Part shown: positions 44,884-58,100 of the stretch, piece by piece | How positions within the stretch are numbered: the stretch's first letter is position 1 | Layout: each line of letters opens with the position of its first letter | Source: Caprimulgus europaeus | Taxonomy: Eukaryota > Chordata > Aves > Caprimulgiformes > Caprimulgidae | NCBI GenBank assembly: GCA_907165065.1 | Contig: OU015523.1 | Span: 117,020,246 to 117,084,245, forward strand | Length of the DNA: 64,000 nt | Reading direction: 5' to 3' | Notes under the pieces: generated by a model | Told to the model about the DNA's origin: nothing | The model's database searches: none | Seen by the model: only the letters and a program-made list of their open reading frames with translations | Made by a program: the position numbers and the translations under genes

Positions 44884-46474
44884 TTTGCCTCAGTTTGGAT
44901 ACCTAAGCATAATATTTCCCCAGCTCAGAAGATCACTGTGATAGCTAGGAAGCAGCTTGGGCAGCTGGAGTGAAGTACATGTTGACAAGTCAGGTTTTCT
45001 TGAGGAAGTCTTGAACAGGAGTTTGACATCTCATTTATTATTATTAGTCTTTGCTAGGGACTTTATGGTCTCTTGGATTAAGTTTGTTGAATATTCTGCT
45101 GGTATTTGCTCCAAAATCACTAACATAACATTTTGAGTCAGAGTATTGATTGAGCCACACTCTTTTACTTTCAATTATTGATCAGTTAACAATACCTGTT
45201 CAGCGTAGAGTCTTTTCAGATATCGATTATATTTTCTTTTATTCTGCATGTATTCATTAAAGAATTTATAGTTAACTGTCTAAATGAAAAATACAATCAT
45301 CCATTTTGCCCATAATAAATGTAAGACTTTGTAATTTGTCAAGACATGGAGAGGAAAAACGCAGATGGCTCTCCCATTTCACCAGACACAGGCCAAGAAA
45401 TGGAGAACTGGGTCTTAATAACTGAGTCTGTTTGGACAGACACTCAGTGAAGAAAGCCAGGTGTAAGTCATAGGGCCAATCAAATGACTATCAGTAATCA
45501 GTATGATTAACCTGGGACTTCTTGAAATAAGGATCTGCAAAAAGTTATTAACCTGAAGAGCCCATAAGCTGGAAAAATAAATTTTGGAGAGTTAAAAATA
45601 GAAGTAGACAGATGCTTCTAAAATGCACCTCATCTCAGAATTTTATGTATACAGTTACCAGTTATTAATAATTAATACCAGTTATTTTTATTTACCCTGA
45701 AAATTCACATACATATCTAACTTTTTAAAGGCATAACAGAGGCAATTCTTGAGGAGTGATAAAAAAAGAAAGCAGATCTCTTTAGGAAAGATGTGAACAC
45801 TGACAAGGAAAGAGAAAGGAAGGTCAGCTTCATTGACAAAAGCAAACATGTTGGGAATAACATAGGAAAATAGAGATGTAAACAGGTAATGATGGAAGGG
45901 TAAGTGGAAATCAAAAATGAGACACCCAGGAATGACAGAGTCAAATGTAGATTTGGACAGACAGAAGCATATACCTGTGTGTTATGTAGTGCTAAATCTG
46001 TGCCACCCCTTGCTAATAACAGCAAACAACAAGAAATAGCATTTAACAGGAAAAGAAGTTTGCAGAAATGCACACAGACAATTCAGAACTTCAACACAAG
46101 ATATCTTGCATTCTGGCAGAAAAATGGATAAGAAGCTTTATTAAAATGGAAATTTTCAAAAACAAACCAGCAGTTTCAGCAAGGAACCAGTACATTTTCC
46201 TGAAGAAAAGCACACAGATCTATTCTATTCCAGATTACTTACAGGCTTTTATTGAGTTTTTTATTTATTATTTAGTGAGTCTCATATTAACGTCACTTCA
46301 GAAGCTTCCCTTCTGTTCTTCCAGGTGTAGGACATGTTATGGGAAGGAACTAGCTGACCTGTGCTTTCCTTTGGATTTCTCAGTAACACAGGATTTCTTG
46401 TTCTTTTTGAAGTTGCTTTTGAAGTTCCTGAGTTACACATGGCTTTCCCAGTGACTTATCTCAGTTTGCACACT
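42960..46474. other. unique non-coding DNA with one long microsatellite
   Basis: No gene or transposon is recognised apart from the (TTAT)n tract at 44841-44886. The antisense frames at 44525-44836 (103 codons) and 45717-46073 (118 codons) show hydrophobic stretches but no recognisable family. Confidence 0.55.
44841..44886. repeat. (TTAT)n microsatellite, about 11 units, uninterrupted
   Basis: About 46 bp of perfect TTAT repeats. Length and purity make it a likely polymorphic marker. Confidence 0.97.
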
Positions 46475-46945
46475 GCAGATCTGCTTAGAGGAATCCCGTG
46501 CAAAACAGACCTGGAGAAAAGAGGGGTGCAGAGCTGTTTGATATTGAAGGATCACCTTCTCCAAGCCCCAGAGTTGTCCAGCCCAACATGCAGAAAAGTA
46601 GGCAAAAGCAGTAGGAGGAATGCATGGATGAACAAAAAGCTCTTGACTAGACTTAAACATAGAAACCAAGCATACAAACAGAGTCAGATCAACCAGGAGG
46701 AATATAGAGATACTACCCAAACACACAGGTAAGGAATAAGAAAAGCCAAGGCTTACCTGGAGTTGAATCTGGTGATGGGCATAAAGAACAACAAGAAAAG
46801 TTTCTACAGCTCTTTCAACAACAGAAGAAAGATTAGGGAAAACGTGTCCCCATTACTCATTGAGCTGGGAGACTTAGTGACAAAGGACAAAGAACCTCTG
46901 AAAGTTTTTTTTGCTTCAGTATTTACTGGCAGGAGTGTCCTTTAG
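46475..46945 (+). pseudogene. CR1 ORF2 linker remnant upstream of reverse transcriptase
   Basis: Two open pieces (up to 46732, and 46763-46945) preserve the region between the endonuclease and RT domains of ORF2. The first carries the GIPCKTDLEKRGVQS and AWMNKKLL blocks, the second the KKSFYSSF..KIRENV and FFASVFTG blocks. The stop after TTQTHR and a change of phase separate them. No endonuclease domain lies upstream, so this is the truncation point of the copy and the protein cannot be functional. Confidence 0.8.
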
Positions 46946-48455
46946 GCCTCTGAGACCAGGTAGAAAGTTTAGATCAAGGAATATTTACCCTTGGTGGAAG
47001 GCAGTCAGGTTATGTAACACTTAAACTGGACATATGCAAGTCTGGACATTTGTAAGTCTATGTAAGAACTAATGAGAGATGAGGGGGCTGGATGATGACA
47101 TTGTGAGGCTACTCTCACAGTGGTAATCAGGGCAATTGGGGAAAAGTTCCTAAGGACTAACAGAAAACAAATGTCACTCCCATCTTCAAGACTAGCAAGA
47201 AGGAGTATCCATAGAAGTACAGGTAGTCAGCCTCACCTTGACCCCTGGGAAGGCTATGGAGCAGCTAATCCTGGGAACCATTTTCAAATTTATTAAGCAC
47301 AAGAAGATGACTGGGAATTGTCAGCATGATTTTATGACAGGAAAATCATACCTGACCAAAGAGAGCCTTCCACAAGAAGATAAGTAGCTTAGTGGATAAG
47401 GGGAGAGCAGCGTATGTTCTTCATCTTGATTTTAGCAAGGCTAAGTCTTAGTCACAAATAGATCAAGTATAGACTAGATAAATGGATAGTGAGGTGGACA
47501 GAAAACTGTTGTCAGCTGCCAGGCTGAAAGGGTTATGCTCAGCAGCAATAAGTCCAGCTAGAGGCCAAACATTAGTGGTGTAACCCAGGGACTAACACTG
47601 GAGTCAAAACTGCTCACCATCTTCATTAATGACTCAGACAATGGGGTGGTCTGCACCCTCAGCAGGTTTACAGATGACTCAAAAATGACAGAAGGGATTG
47701 ATGCACTGGAAGGTTGTGCTGCCATTCAGAGGGACCTCAACAGGCTGAAGAAATGGGCCAACAGGTAACAGGCTGGCAAGTAGCTTTGCAGAGGACTGGA
47801 CATCCCAGTGGCCAATTTGGCTAACATGAGCTGTCAGAGCTGTTACAGCAAAGGTGGCCAATAGCATAGTGGGCTGCTCTAGGTAGAGCATTGCCAGAAG
47901 GTCAAGGGAGGTGATCCTTCCCCTCTACTCATCATTGGTGAGACATCTGAAGTGCTGGGCCCAATGCTGGTGTCCCCAGTACAAGAGAGACTTACTGGAG
48001 CAAGTCTAGCAAAGAGCTGTAAAAATTGTTAAGGAACTGGAGCACCTGCCTTACAAGGAGAGGTCAAGAGAGCTGGGATCATTCAGCCTGGAAACATAAG
48101 GCTCTGTGGAACTTGTTAGTGTCTATAAATATCTGAAAGAGTGGAATGATGAAGCTGCAGTCAGACTCCTCAATGATGTCCTGTGGAAGGACAAGAGGCA
48201 ATAGGTGTTAATCAAAATAAAGAAAATTCCATTTAAGCATAAGAAAACATTTTTTAATTTTTTACTGTGAGAGTGGTCAAACACTATAACAGTTTGCCCA
48301 GAGATGTTTTGTTTGAATACTTTTGAGATACTCAGATCCTGGTTGTACATGGTCCTGGCCAACTTACTCTGGTTGACCTTTCTTGGGGCAGGGGGTTTTG
48401 CCTAGACTATCTACAGAAGTGTCTTCCTACATTAAGTGCTCTGTGACTCCGTGAT
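46475..48455 (+). mobile_element. CR1 LINE, longest copy in window, sense, decayed
   Basis: Nearly 2 kb of CR1 from the linker between endonuclease and RT through to the 3' tail. In order: DLLRGIPCKTDLEKRGVQS and AWMNKKLLTRLKHRNQAYK (46478 onward), NNKKSFYSSFNNRRKIRENV, LVTKDKEPL..FFASVFTG (46763-46945), then RT DNA blocks (GAAGGCTATGGAGCAGCTAA, TTCATCTTGATTTTAGCAAG, ACTCAGACAATGG, GGTTTACAGATGACTC), the C-terminal region (AGGTCAAGGGAGGTGATCC) and a worn tail (GTGCTCTGTGACTCCGTGATG). Frames are broken by many indels and stops. About 70 bp is missing near 47770. Divergence is higher than in the short CR1 copies, so this is an old insertion. Confidence 0.92.
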
Positions 48456-49964
48456 GAAGACATATTCTCATCCTCAGTCTTTCCAAGAAACTAGAGCAGA
48501 ACTGCAGCAATCTCTAATAAACTCAAGGCCAGGCAGTTTTCACAAGTATCTGCACAATACAAAACTTGCTGTGCCCTGGGAAAAGGGAGCAGCAAACTCA
48601 CATTCCCCCAGGAAAAGGAAGAAACTAAACCCAACTTTTCCACATCCTATGTGGTTTCCTAACAAATGAGCCAGAATCTTAGTGCTAATGTAGGAAATGG
48701 AACATGAAGGACTTTATTCCTAAGCCTACTTTTGGGTGCTTACATTAAGAGCTTGTTTCCTTCTCAGTTAAGAGAGCTGGACTCTGGAGGGTGATGGAGA
48801 ACACTGAGAAACAGGCTGCGACTCTGAATTACCCTCTGAACAAGACTCTGTTCTGGTCCCAGCAGTACATGAGCTACCCTAACGAGGACTTCCAAGAGCT
48901 ATTGTTTCTGTCAGCCTCATGCCCTACATTTTCATATCCTAGCATTTAAAACACCTTGAAAATTAAGAAATAAAAAGCACTGCCCTTTGCAAATCTTAAC
49001 TATGACTACAAGCAAATAGCTTTCAGCCTGCAGATTCACAGCACCTTCCTGGGCAGAAATAGCTGAAGACTACAACCATCCTGATCACTTACAGCAGAGA
49101 TGCGAATCTCACAGACTGCCTGAGAGGATCAGCTTGGTGTGTCTGTACCAGTGTGCTGTGCAAACAGGCCTGGAGGGCTTTTGGGTGCTGTTGAGCTGAT
49201 GGCTGACAGATTGACTCTACAGCAGAGGCAGTAAGGGAGATGGAGTAAAGAAGAGAGAGGAACATCTGCAACATAGGACTATAAAAACATTTATGACTAT
49301 TTTTTTTAAAATTTGTAGTAATTTCTGTAACTGGTAGAGATTTCAGACCTTTTTGTCTTCTCAGTCCTTAGGAGGTAGAGGAAGAGTAAAAGGAGATGAA
49401 TTCTTTCATTATAAATAAAAACAGAAAGATATCATTAAGATTACATTATTCCCATGTAAAATTGCATTACCTATGCTGCTATTACTGAATAGGGTTCTAA
49501 TATAGAACCTTGACTCAGATTTTAAGATGTGCTAAAAATAAGAAATAAGAAGTCAATCATTTTATAATGTCATTATAAAAACACCTAGAACTACAATTAA
49601 GCTCCCAATGAAACAAAGAACTAATTTAGAAGGTAGGTTTTTTTCTTGTTTTTCTTTTAAATACATGCCATTGAGAAACTCCATCATGCACTGTCAGGAT
49701 TATAAAGGTGGTAAGTAGGCCAGATGGAGTCAGGTTACCCCTGAGGCTTCTGCTGAGTTTCATAGCTATCTATCAGTTAAGTAATTCCTTCACTTTCCTC
49801 AGTCCTGGTAACACCTAAGCTTGATATGTACTTTTGAGAACTACTTTTGCAAAAGAATGTGGATGAGTTGAAGAGAGTGGAGAGGAGCTCAAGGAGAATG
49901 ATAAGATAGATGGGCCAGTTGTCCTTGAATGTGAGAGAAGGACCTACAAGTCAGATAAATCATA
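48456..49964. other. unique non-coding DNA
   Basis: No recognised gene or repeat. Confidence 0.6.
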
Positions 49965-50228
49965 GGATTATAGAATGAATCCTAGAGTGGTTTGGGTTAG
50001 AAGGGACTTTTAATATCATCTAGGTCCTTCTCCCCTGTCATGAGCAGGGACACCTTCCACTAGACCAGGTTGCTCAAAGCCTCATCCAACCTGGCCTTGA
50101 ACACTTCCAGGGAGGGGACAGCAACAACTTCTCTGGGCAACACTGTTCTAGTGTCTCACCACTCTCACAATAAAGAATTTATCCTAATATCTAATATAAA
50201 ACTACTAGTCTTTCAGTCTAAGTCTTCT
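49965..50228 (-). mobile_element. CR1 LINE 3' end, antisense, about 260 bp
   Basis: TCATAGGATTATAGAATG, GGTTTGGGTTAGAAGGGACT, GTCATGAGCAGGGACACC, ACCAGGTTGCTCAAAGCC, TCATCCAACCTGGCCTTG, AGGGAGGGGACAGCAAC and TTCTCTGGGCAAC are the reverse complement of the CR1 terminal 250 bp, same subfamily type as 31702-32337. The 5' edge (high coordinate) fades out near 50228. Confidence 0.93.
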
Positions 50229-53200
50229 TAACATGATTTAAGTCTTCTTCATGTTCCCTACTCATTTTTCCCTTCCACAAGTTTTTACCTCCTACAAAAA
50301 TTGAAAGTAGCATTTAGTTCATAATCTGGGGAGAAAGCTTCAAAATGTTGTCCTGTAAAACACACCTTAATTTTGTTGTAAGATCATATTCCAAATGTTG
50401 TCTGTACATAAACCCTGAAAGCCAGTCTGCTGTTCACCACTCCTAAGCCTTGCAGCTGATACAAACAGAACTGTCTTGATGCTATAAAATACAGCGAACT
50501 CGGCTAATATACATAGGAAATATTTTTATATTTTAAATTATGTTGTAGAAGTTTTTCCAATTGTTTTCTCCTGTTCTCTGGCACCATATTTTCATCTTTT
50601 CTACAACATCTAGATGCATGAAGATTTATATCTACAAGGAGATTTTAGTTGTTACTAGAACCACAAGACAAATTGTTCATTAAGCTGGGGAAGCGTTAAG
50701 GCAGGGTTATGTTCCATGGGCAAAAATGTAGCAGGATGATGAATTATACAGCTCAGCGTTTTGTGTTTGTTTTCCTGATAAATGCACTTTAAATTGCTGG
50801 GTAGGAGAAGGCTTTGCTGAAACATATGGGTGACATTAACACAACAGAGTAGAAGTGTCACTGGTGGAAATTTTTGGCTTTAACTTTGTACTATCACTCT
50901 CTCCTTGCATATATGTATAGTTTTTTAAACAGGCTAGTGTTTAGGGATTTTTTCCTTCTTTATGTAGTTGGCAGTTTTCATTCAAAAAATGTTGTATTAA
51001 ATAAATAATTTGAAAAGTTGCAGAGAATTAACCTGTAAGAATTTGTTTTGTTAGCATTGGTTTTACCTTCACTGCATGAAAAATTTACCATGGCATCATT
51101 TAGGTTAGCTTTACAGCACAAAGTGGAAAGGTTCTGCATTTTCAGGAATAAAACAGCTCCTTGTTCACTTTTTCCACCTAGATATTTTGTTTTTTATTAA
51201 TTCCCCTTCATCTTCTTACAATCCCTTCATTGCCTATGCTGGACACAGTTTGTCCTCATCTCTTAGCCAAACCCTGCCCCAGTGCCTCAGGTGCATCCTC
51301 AAAGTCCATCCCAACCTTTCACACATGTTCACACTAAGACAATATGAAGTAATTTATTTCTTATTACAAAGGTTGTTGAAAATAATAATGGTGCAATTAT
51401 TGTAACAAAAACATAGGATTATAAATTTGCCTGATGTGGTTATTGAAAAGCACCTGAAACCATAAAACCTTGTCTTCTCACCAGAAATGCCATTTCCTTC
51501 CACCAGAAATGCCCTTTACATACCTAACTGCCACCAGGTGTGTGTCTTTAGTAAGCCTCTTTTACCTCCCTCTACATCTCTCTTTCTTTTCTGAGTTATT
51601 TGGACTGTAGACTCCTGATAGGAAGGATTGTCTCCTACCATGCTTTTGTGCAGTGCCTAGTGAAACAGCAACCTCTATGTGCCACCTTGTTGAACTCTGT
51701 ATTCTCCTGCTCCATGTCAAGGCACAGCCTTCATGTTAAACAGCTACAGGACTGAAACATGCTCTTTGGTCACTGCACCATAGGCACTCATAAAGCAAGC
51801 AGTTCAGAGACTGAACTGACCCTCACAGGGTTTGTACATCATGGCTTTGTGCATCATTTTGCCTAAACTGTTGACTGGAAAATATGTCTCAGCCTTTAAC
51901 ATTCCCTTGACAAGCTTTTTAAAAAAGAACCAAAGTAGAATTCATGATCTTTCCTCTCATTGCAAAGCTCTTCACTTTAAAATAGAGCCTACAAAAAGAA
52001 AAATAGAGTGTAGTTGTTTAAGGTGAGATAGGTGATCATTTGGGAGATGTTGATTTATTTGATGGGAAGAGTTTACACCCACCATGTACTACATTAACAT
52101 GCTAGCATGAAAGTGTGGGTTATCTTTATTATCATCCTTAAAAAAAATGTATTTGACACAAAACTTTGTATAACTGTGGCTTTGGTAGAATCCTTACCCA
52201 GGAAATGCCTCTAGAGAACCACGAAGCCTTTTACTGCCTGCTACACTTCACCTAGGGAATATCCTTTTGCTATTCCTCCAAACTGAAAAGGACACTTAAT
52301 CTCAATAGTTCAGTGGAGCAAGACCTGATAAGAAAAAGATCTCTACAGGAAGGAAGAGACCTCAAGAAGAACTCTTCCTTCTTGAATGGAGGAAGAAAGG
52401 GACCCTATAGCTCAAAGAAACTCCTTACAGGATTTTACTGCTGCAAGTCAGTGAGGAGCTGATAGACAGTATTTCAAAGGCAGCTGGGTTAACAGCATTG
52501 AAAGGCATCTTAGTAGGATTTATGTCAAGATTTTATTAGAAAGAAAGTCAAATAGACCTTCTTCCCCTCATCATATCAATATGAGAGTGACAATGCTCTC
52601 CATTCCTGTTTGTGGGAAGAGTTTGCCCTTACACTTGGTCATAACTTTAAATATCTGCAGTTATTTCTGACATGCAAGGGAAAAGAAAAAGACAAATAGT
52701 GCTATATATTTGAAAAGAAAGTGGATTTTCATAGCTCCCAGATGGCTTGAGGGCTACCCTGATCTGAAGGCAATCCTTTATGGCTTTATAGTCTGAACAA
52801 ACTTTTCAATAAGACCAAACCAAGAAGACACTTTCATTTTTCTTTCTCTGTTTTTTCCTGATAGTAACGTTTTCAAAAGGACCTGCTCTCTTCAGTGTCT
52901 CCTAAATAACTGGAGACTCATTCACATTTCTTCTGATCTTCAGTCACAGTACAGCATCTCCAGTATTATAGGGTGCCTTCTACTAAGGCCTTTCTTCCTT
53001 TTTAGATCACAATTGCAAAAAAAGTAACAACAGGGTGAATTTTCCCAGAGCAAAAGCTGTTGCCATGTCCTTTGTGCCAGAAAGTAGGTCACATTGTGGT
53101 TGCAGTGTCAGCCTCCAAACTGCAAGGAATCTTGTAGCAGACTGAAAGGGATGATCTCCTCCCCTGAAATCTCATGCTGTGAGAGAGAAGCACTCTGCAA

Positions 53201-54576
53201 ATGATCTGGAGGGCTCTCAGGTCATCACTGTTCCTGTGGGGATGGAAGATATGTCTCTGCTTCACACGAACACTGTTTCATATGCACAAAATAAAAAACA
53301 AGTCTATTGCAGCAAGGACAAGAGAAAATATAAAACTGCGAAATAAAGACTGGCAAGGAAATAAAAGTAAAACAAGAAACATTGTGAGGTACCTACCCCT
53401 TGTCAAGATCTCCTTCAACCAGCTGAATGGAGAAAGATCTCTTGCTCTCCAGCAGCCCTTCTGTTTGTGGCTCCTTGGAAGGGGCCAGGGAGGCAGTGAC
53501 CACAGACATGATTACTCACCTGATTCACAGAATATTTCTCTGTCCTTTACATATATCTTTTTTTAACATATCCTGTTCTCTTTCAATCAGCTGTATCCCT
53601 GGGATAGTGGGAGCTGTAGTAGGTACATTGATAAAACTTTATGGAGACTTTTTTTCTTCTCCCTTCCCAGTTAAATCCAGTAGTAAACATTTCTTGTATA
53701 TCCAGGCTGCTAATCCAATCCATTGCCTGGACTGGCCAGCTGATATAATGTTTATAACTCTAAAAACCAGATCCCATAGATTTATTAGCAATTTTGTAAC
53801 CAGATCAGAGATGGTGCATGAGCACTGTATAAGTCACATTTAAAACTGTCAAGACCATACCCTATCAGTATTTTGCAGCAATCTACTGTCATCATAGTTG
53901 CAGGTAGTAATTTTAAACAACTCTTCCACATAGCAGAACAGTGGCAGCCACAGGTGAGTTCCATATTAGGAGTTTCAGGGTGCAGAAGTGCAGAACCATC
54001 CACTCCAGGAACCTGGCAGTCATGGTACATATTAAGTCTGGACAGCCAGGCCAACGTCATTGACACTGCTTTTGGACAAGTTAGCTGCCTGGTTTTGTTT
54101 TGCAACCAGCACTTATATGAAGGGCTTGACTGTGAAGTCAAAGGACTAGGTGGTTTTGTTATTTCTCTTTTTCTTCTTTTTTTTCCTTTTTTTTTTCTTT
54201 TTTTAATGCAACACATGTTGTTTCTGGGGACTTAAGCTCATGCACCACAATCCAGCCATGAATTAAGTCTTGTTGACCCTAGCGCTCAGCAAACTAAAGT
54301 GTCCAAAAAAAACCAAAGTCTCCAGATTTCAGCTGCAATATATTGCAAGCTCCAGTAAGAAAAACTTGCAACTCTGCTTCCCTATTTGTGTCTTTTGAGG
54401 AGAGCTTGTAACCAAATTACTTTCTTAAATTAGTTTCTTCCTTATAAAACCCAGCACAGTGGTTTCAGTCCATGTTTTGGTAAACACCTTAAAGTCAGCC
54501 CCAAAACTATTTCCAGTGCTATTTTTTACTCTAATGCTACAAATTGTTAAATGCACCATTGAGGCTTACTAGAAAG
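50229..54576. other. unique non-coding DNA
   Basis: No transposon or gene is recognised. A T-rich tract lies at 54161-54204. Overlapping frames at 53201-53566, 53427-53843, 53873-54235 (+) and 53785-54216 (-) are each over 115 codons but show no domain. The Lys/Phe-rich ends come from the T tract. Confidence 0.5.
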
Positions 54577-54581
54577 CCAAA
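54577..54581. repeat. target-site duplication CCAAA, left copy
   Basis: Directly before TGTCATGG, and repeated exactly at 55167-55171. Confidence 0.9.
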
Positions 54582-55166
54582 TGTCATGGTTTAAGCTCAG
54601 CTAGCAACTAAGCACCACACAGTCACTCACTCACCTCTGGAGGGATGGGGGAGAGAATCAGAGGAATGAAAGAGAAGACTCATGGATTGAGATAAAGATA
54701 GTTCAGTAAGTAAAGCAAAAGCCTTGCATACAAGCAGAGCAAAACAAGCAATTATTTCACTACTTCCCGTGGGCAGGCAGGTGTTCAGCCATCTCCAGGA
54801 AAGCAGGGCTACATCACATGTAATGGTAATTTGGGAAGACAAACACCATCACTTCAAATGTTCCTCCCTTTGCTCTTCTTGCTCCAGCTTTATGTTGCTG
54901 AGCATGTCATATGGTATGAGACATTGCTTTGGTCAGTTGAGATCAGCTGTCCCAGCTGTTTCCCATCCCATTCTTGTGCACTCCCAGCCTACTCACTGGT
55001 GGGGTGGTGTGAGGACCAGAAAAGACCTTGACTCTATGTAAGCACTGCTCAACAATAACAAAAACATCCCTGTGTTATCTACACTGTTTTCAGCACAAAT
55101 CCAAACCATAGCCCCATACCAGCTACTGTGAAGAAAATTAACTCTACCCCAGCCAAAACCAGCACA
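54582..55166 (-). mobile_element. solo ERV LTR, antisense, complete, 585 bp
   Basis: The plus strand reads TGTCATGGTTTAAGCTCAGC to CCAAAACCAGCACA between perfect CCAAA repeats. Functional direction is minus: there it starts TGTGCTGGTTTTGGCTGG and has GGTAGAGTTAATTTTCTTC, ATCTACACTG-type blocks, CAGTGCTTACATAGAGTC, CATACCATATGACATGCTC, a degraded TATA region (CAGCAACATAAAGC, about 54900-54885), GGAGATGGCTGAACACC, and CTTATC..CTCAATCCATGAG near U5. It is related to the 5' half of the LTR at 26824-27417. No internal retroviral genes adjoin it. Frames inside it (54724-55041) are LTR sequence, not genes. Confidence 0.93.
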
Positions 55167-55171
55167 CCAAA
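55167..55171. repeat. target-site duplication CCAAA, right copy
   Basis: Exact match to 54577-54581. Confidence 0.9.
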
Positions 55172-58100
55172 TAACACTTTTTTTCCTTAAGTTTTGCCAC
55201 ATGTATATTATCTTGATCTTCTCTAGTGCCCAGCAGCTTCAGAGATTACCTCCTAGAATCAACCTTATCCTTTAAATCTGCTTACAAAAGCAAAGAGAAA
55301 AAGATTTGTCATGCCAAGACACACTGAAATTGCACAGTTTCTAGTAACTTAAAAAGGGCAAAAAGTTTCTTAGTGTGTCTACATTCTAGGTTTTTTTATA
55401 AGACTAAGCCCTGGTCTGCTAAATGCCATGAGAAAACGCTACTGAATATTATCTAGGGGTTTTTTTTAGTTTTATCCCTGTCACTTGAGTCTATTTTAAA
55501 GTAGCACATGTAAAATATTGATAGTAGAGTAGGGAATGGAGGATTAGATCTTACCTCAGCTCATCCCCACTGAGATATCCTGGGCAGGCGTAGATGGTTT
55601 ACGTAAAAAGAAATACACAGTTTCAGAAAGTACAACTTCAGGTCAGTTGAAGATGGTACACCAGTCATCAGCAGATGGCATGGGTTCAGGCAGTCTTACA
55701 AGTTGTGTCACTGCTCTAAGAATAAGAGAAAATGACTTCCTATGACTCACTGGGCTGCTAGCTTGGGTTGTGCAAGTAGTAAGTTTGCTTTGTTTTGGAT
55801 TTTGGGCTGGCTCTTGTAGCTCACTTTTTTCAGTCATAGAAGTTGATGTCAGGTGGTTAACAGAACCGGTTTCCTGAACGGTTTCTGGTTTATATGTCTT
55901 GGATACATATATAAAATAGCATCTATTTATTTTCCTTACAGAGGCTTTAGATGCCTGCTTTCATTCAGAGGGGTTCTGATAGGTCTTAATAATCAAAATG
56001 AACCTAGGACTTCAAATCACATTAGAACATCCCATTATGTCCCATAGGTGGTCCATAGTGCATTGTGTCACTGTTACTGGCGGAGCCATAGGTTTCACAT
56101 TGGCTGCTGGAGCCATCACAATTCTGCCAGTCCTATCTAGCTGGTCCTTCTGTCACCTGCTGTTACTCTTGCCTCTTCTAGGTATAGAGCACTAGGATAA
56201 CCATTTCTTCAGTTAAGTAAAAATTAATTCCTTGAAGTAGAATATGCAAACTCCCAGACTAAAGGTCTGTAAAGCTGTAGAATTTCAGTTTGTCATTAAG
56301 TGGCTTCCTAGAACCTTTAAATAGCTGTGTTGTCAGTCACTTTTTTAGATAAGGACATGGACAAAAAACCTTTTACACTGAAATACCACTACAATCAGAT
56401 AAACAGCATTTAGTTTTTTTCCTCTATAGTCAAAGGAACCACTAGAACATAGTAACATAGGGCTCCCTGCAGCAAGACTGTAGCATCCATGGGATCAGTT
56501 GACCAGGGATCCAACAATATGCTAAGAAAACTCATTTAATTCACTCCAAAACCACGCTGTGAAACACAGGACTGCAAGCTAATGTCAAGCCTCCCTACAC
56601 ATTACCAGGCATTTGGGAAATCACAGGTGGTAACTCTGGGTCATTGGTGCAATTGGGTTGTTAACACCATTTGATAACCCTACATATCAGGGAAACAGGC
56701 TGCATTTACCAAGCTACATGAGAATTTCCAACATAACTGCATCAGCAAAGCTTCTGCTGCACCTCCTCAGAGCAATACTTGTGTATCAGAGGTTACCAAA
56801 GTTTATGCTACACCATGGGTCACTCATTTATTATTGGTATCATGATGATAGACACCAAAATTTTGCCTGTATGGTGAATTGAATCATGTTTTTTGATTAT
56901 CCACACTCCTCAACTGCTAGCCTATCTTTGGTGTAGCTTTGGCCCGTACCAGAAAATACTCTCCCAGAGACATGCAGGACATAGTTTAGAGAATAGCACA
57001 TGGCAGGGGCTGTTCCCAGTGGGAAGTGGAGGTGTTTATCCTGTTCTGGGAGGAAATGAGGAGTTAGACATCCAAGGCATGTTGTGCCACTGGTCTTCAG
57101 GACCTGGGATTAGATCCTGGTTCACTTTATTTAAGAGTGAGACCATATGTACATGGCTCAAGCACAAATCTGGTGTATCATGTTGATTCAGTAACAAAAC
57201 AGCTGCACAGTCCAACCCCAGTGCTTCTCCTACAGGCTCAGCACAAGAAGGTCATGTTGTAAGGTGTCTAGAAAAGGAGCTTATATTTTCAAGAGTAGGA
57301 TAGCAGCAACGAATACATAGTTATTAGTTACATACCTGACCACCATTTGGCCCAGTCACACACACTTCTGTTCATGTCAACTGAGGCTCTGACCTATTTT
57401 ATGAACTATATATTAAAAATGAGAACTTCAAGCATTTTGTTACCTGTGACCGGCCATGTTTTATTGTCCTTTCCACTTCTTCATTCCACGAGAGTTGTCT
57501 ACAGTGTTTGGTATGCTCCACTTTCTCCCCCTCAGTATGCAAAAGCTATCCAAGACTGGACCTGCTCTGCTTATTAACATATCTAAATGGATGAAATGGC
57601 CTTTTGTCTCAGGCACCTTCTTTTGGGAGTAAAACTGAAGTTTTATCAGCCACAGTCCAGGCCCTTTTGTTTGAAAATTCATTTAACAAAAGCTTCCTTA
57701 AAATTGCCCTTTGACATCTCTACATGAGATAAGTAGATCATGCAAAATAATCGGAATCTTTCCTCCCATCCTCAAAAATAGTCTAAATGCCCTAAAGCAG
57801 CTTAGGGAAGGTTTCCCCACAGAACAGCACTAGAAGTCTGTTGTGAGCTGCCTACAATGCAGGATCTCCCAAAGAACTGCACTGTAATTCAAGGCTGTAG
57901 CAAGCCAGGTCCTCATAGCTTAGTTCAGGAGCTGGTTTTGCCACAGCAGCAGCCCAGAACCGTGGAAACACAAAATAACCATCTTCCCTTTGCTGTCTTT
58001 CAGAAGCAGCATAGATTCTGCCTGAATGTCTGCTTACACACAAACCTCCAGAAAAAGAACAGTAACAAAATATTTATGACTGTCTGGTATAAAATTCATT

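Noticed and set aside
53785..54216. 143-codon antisense frame, overlapping sense frames of 121-138 codons
   Set aside because: The Lys-rich start comes from the T-rich tract at 54161-54204. Overlapping open frames on both strands without a domain point to chance.
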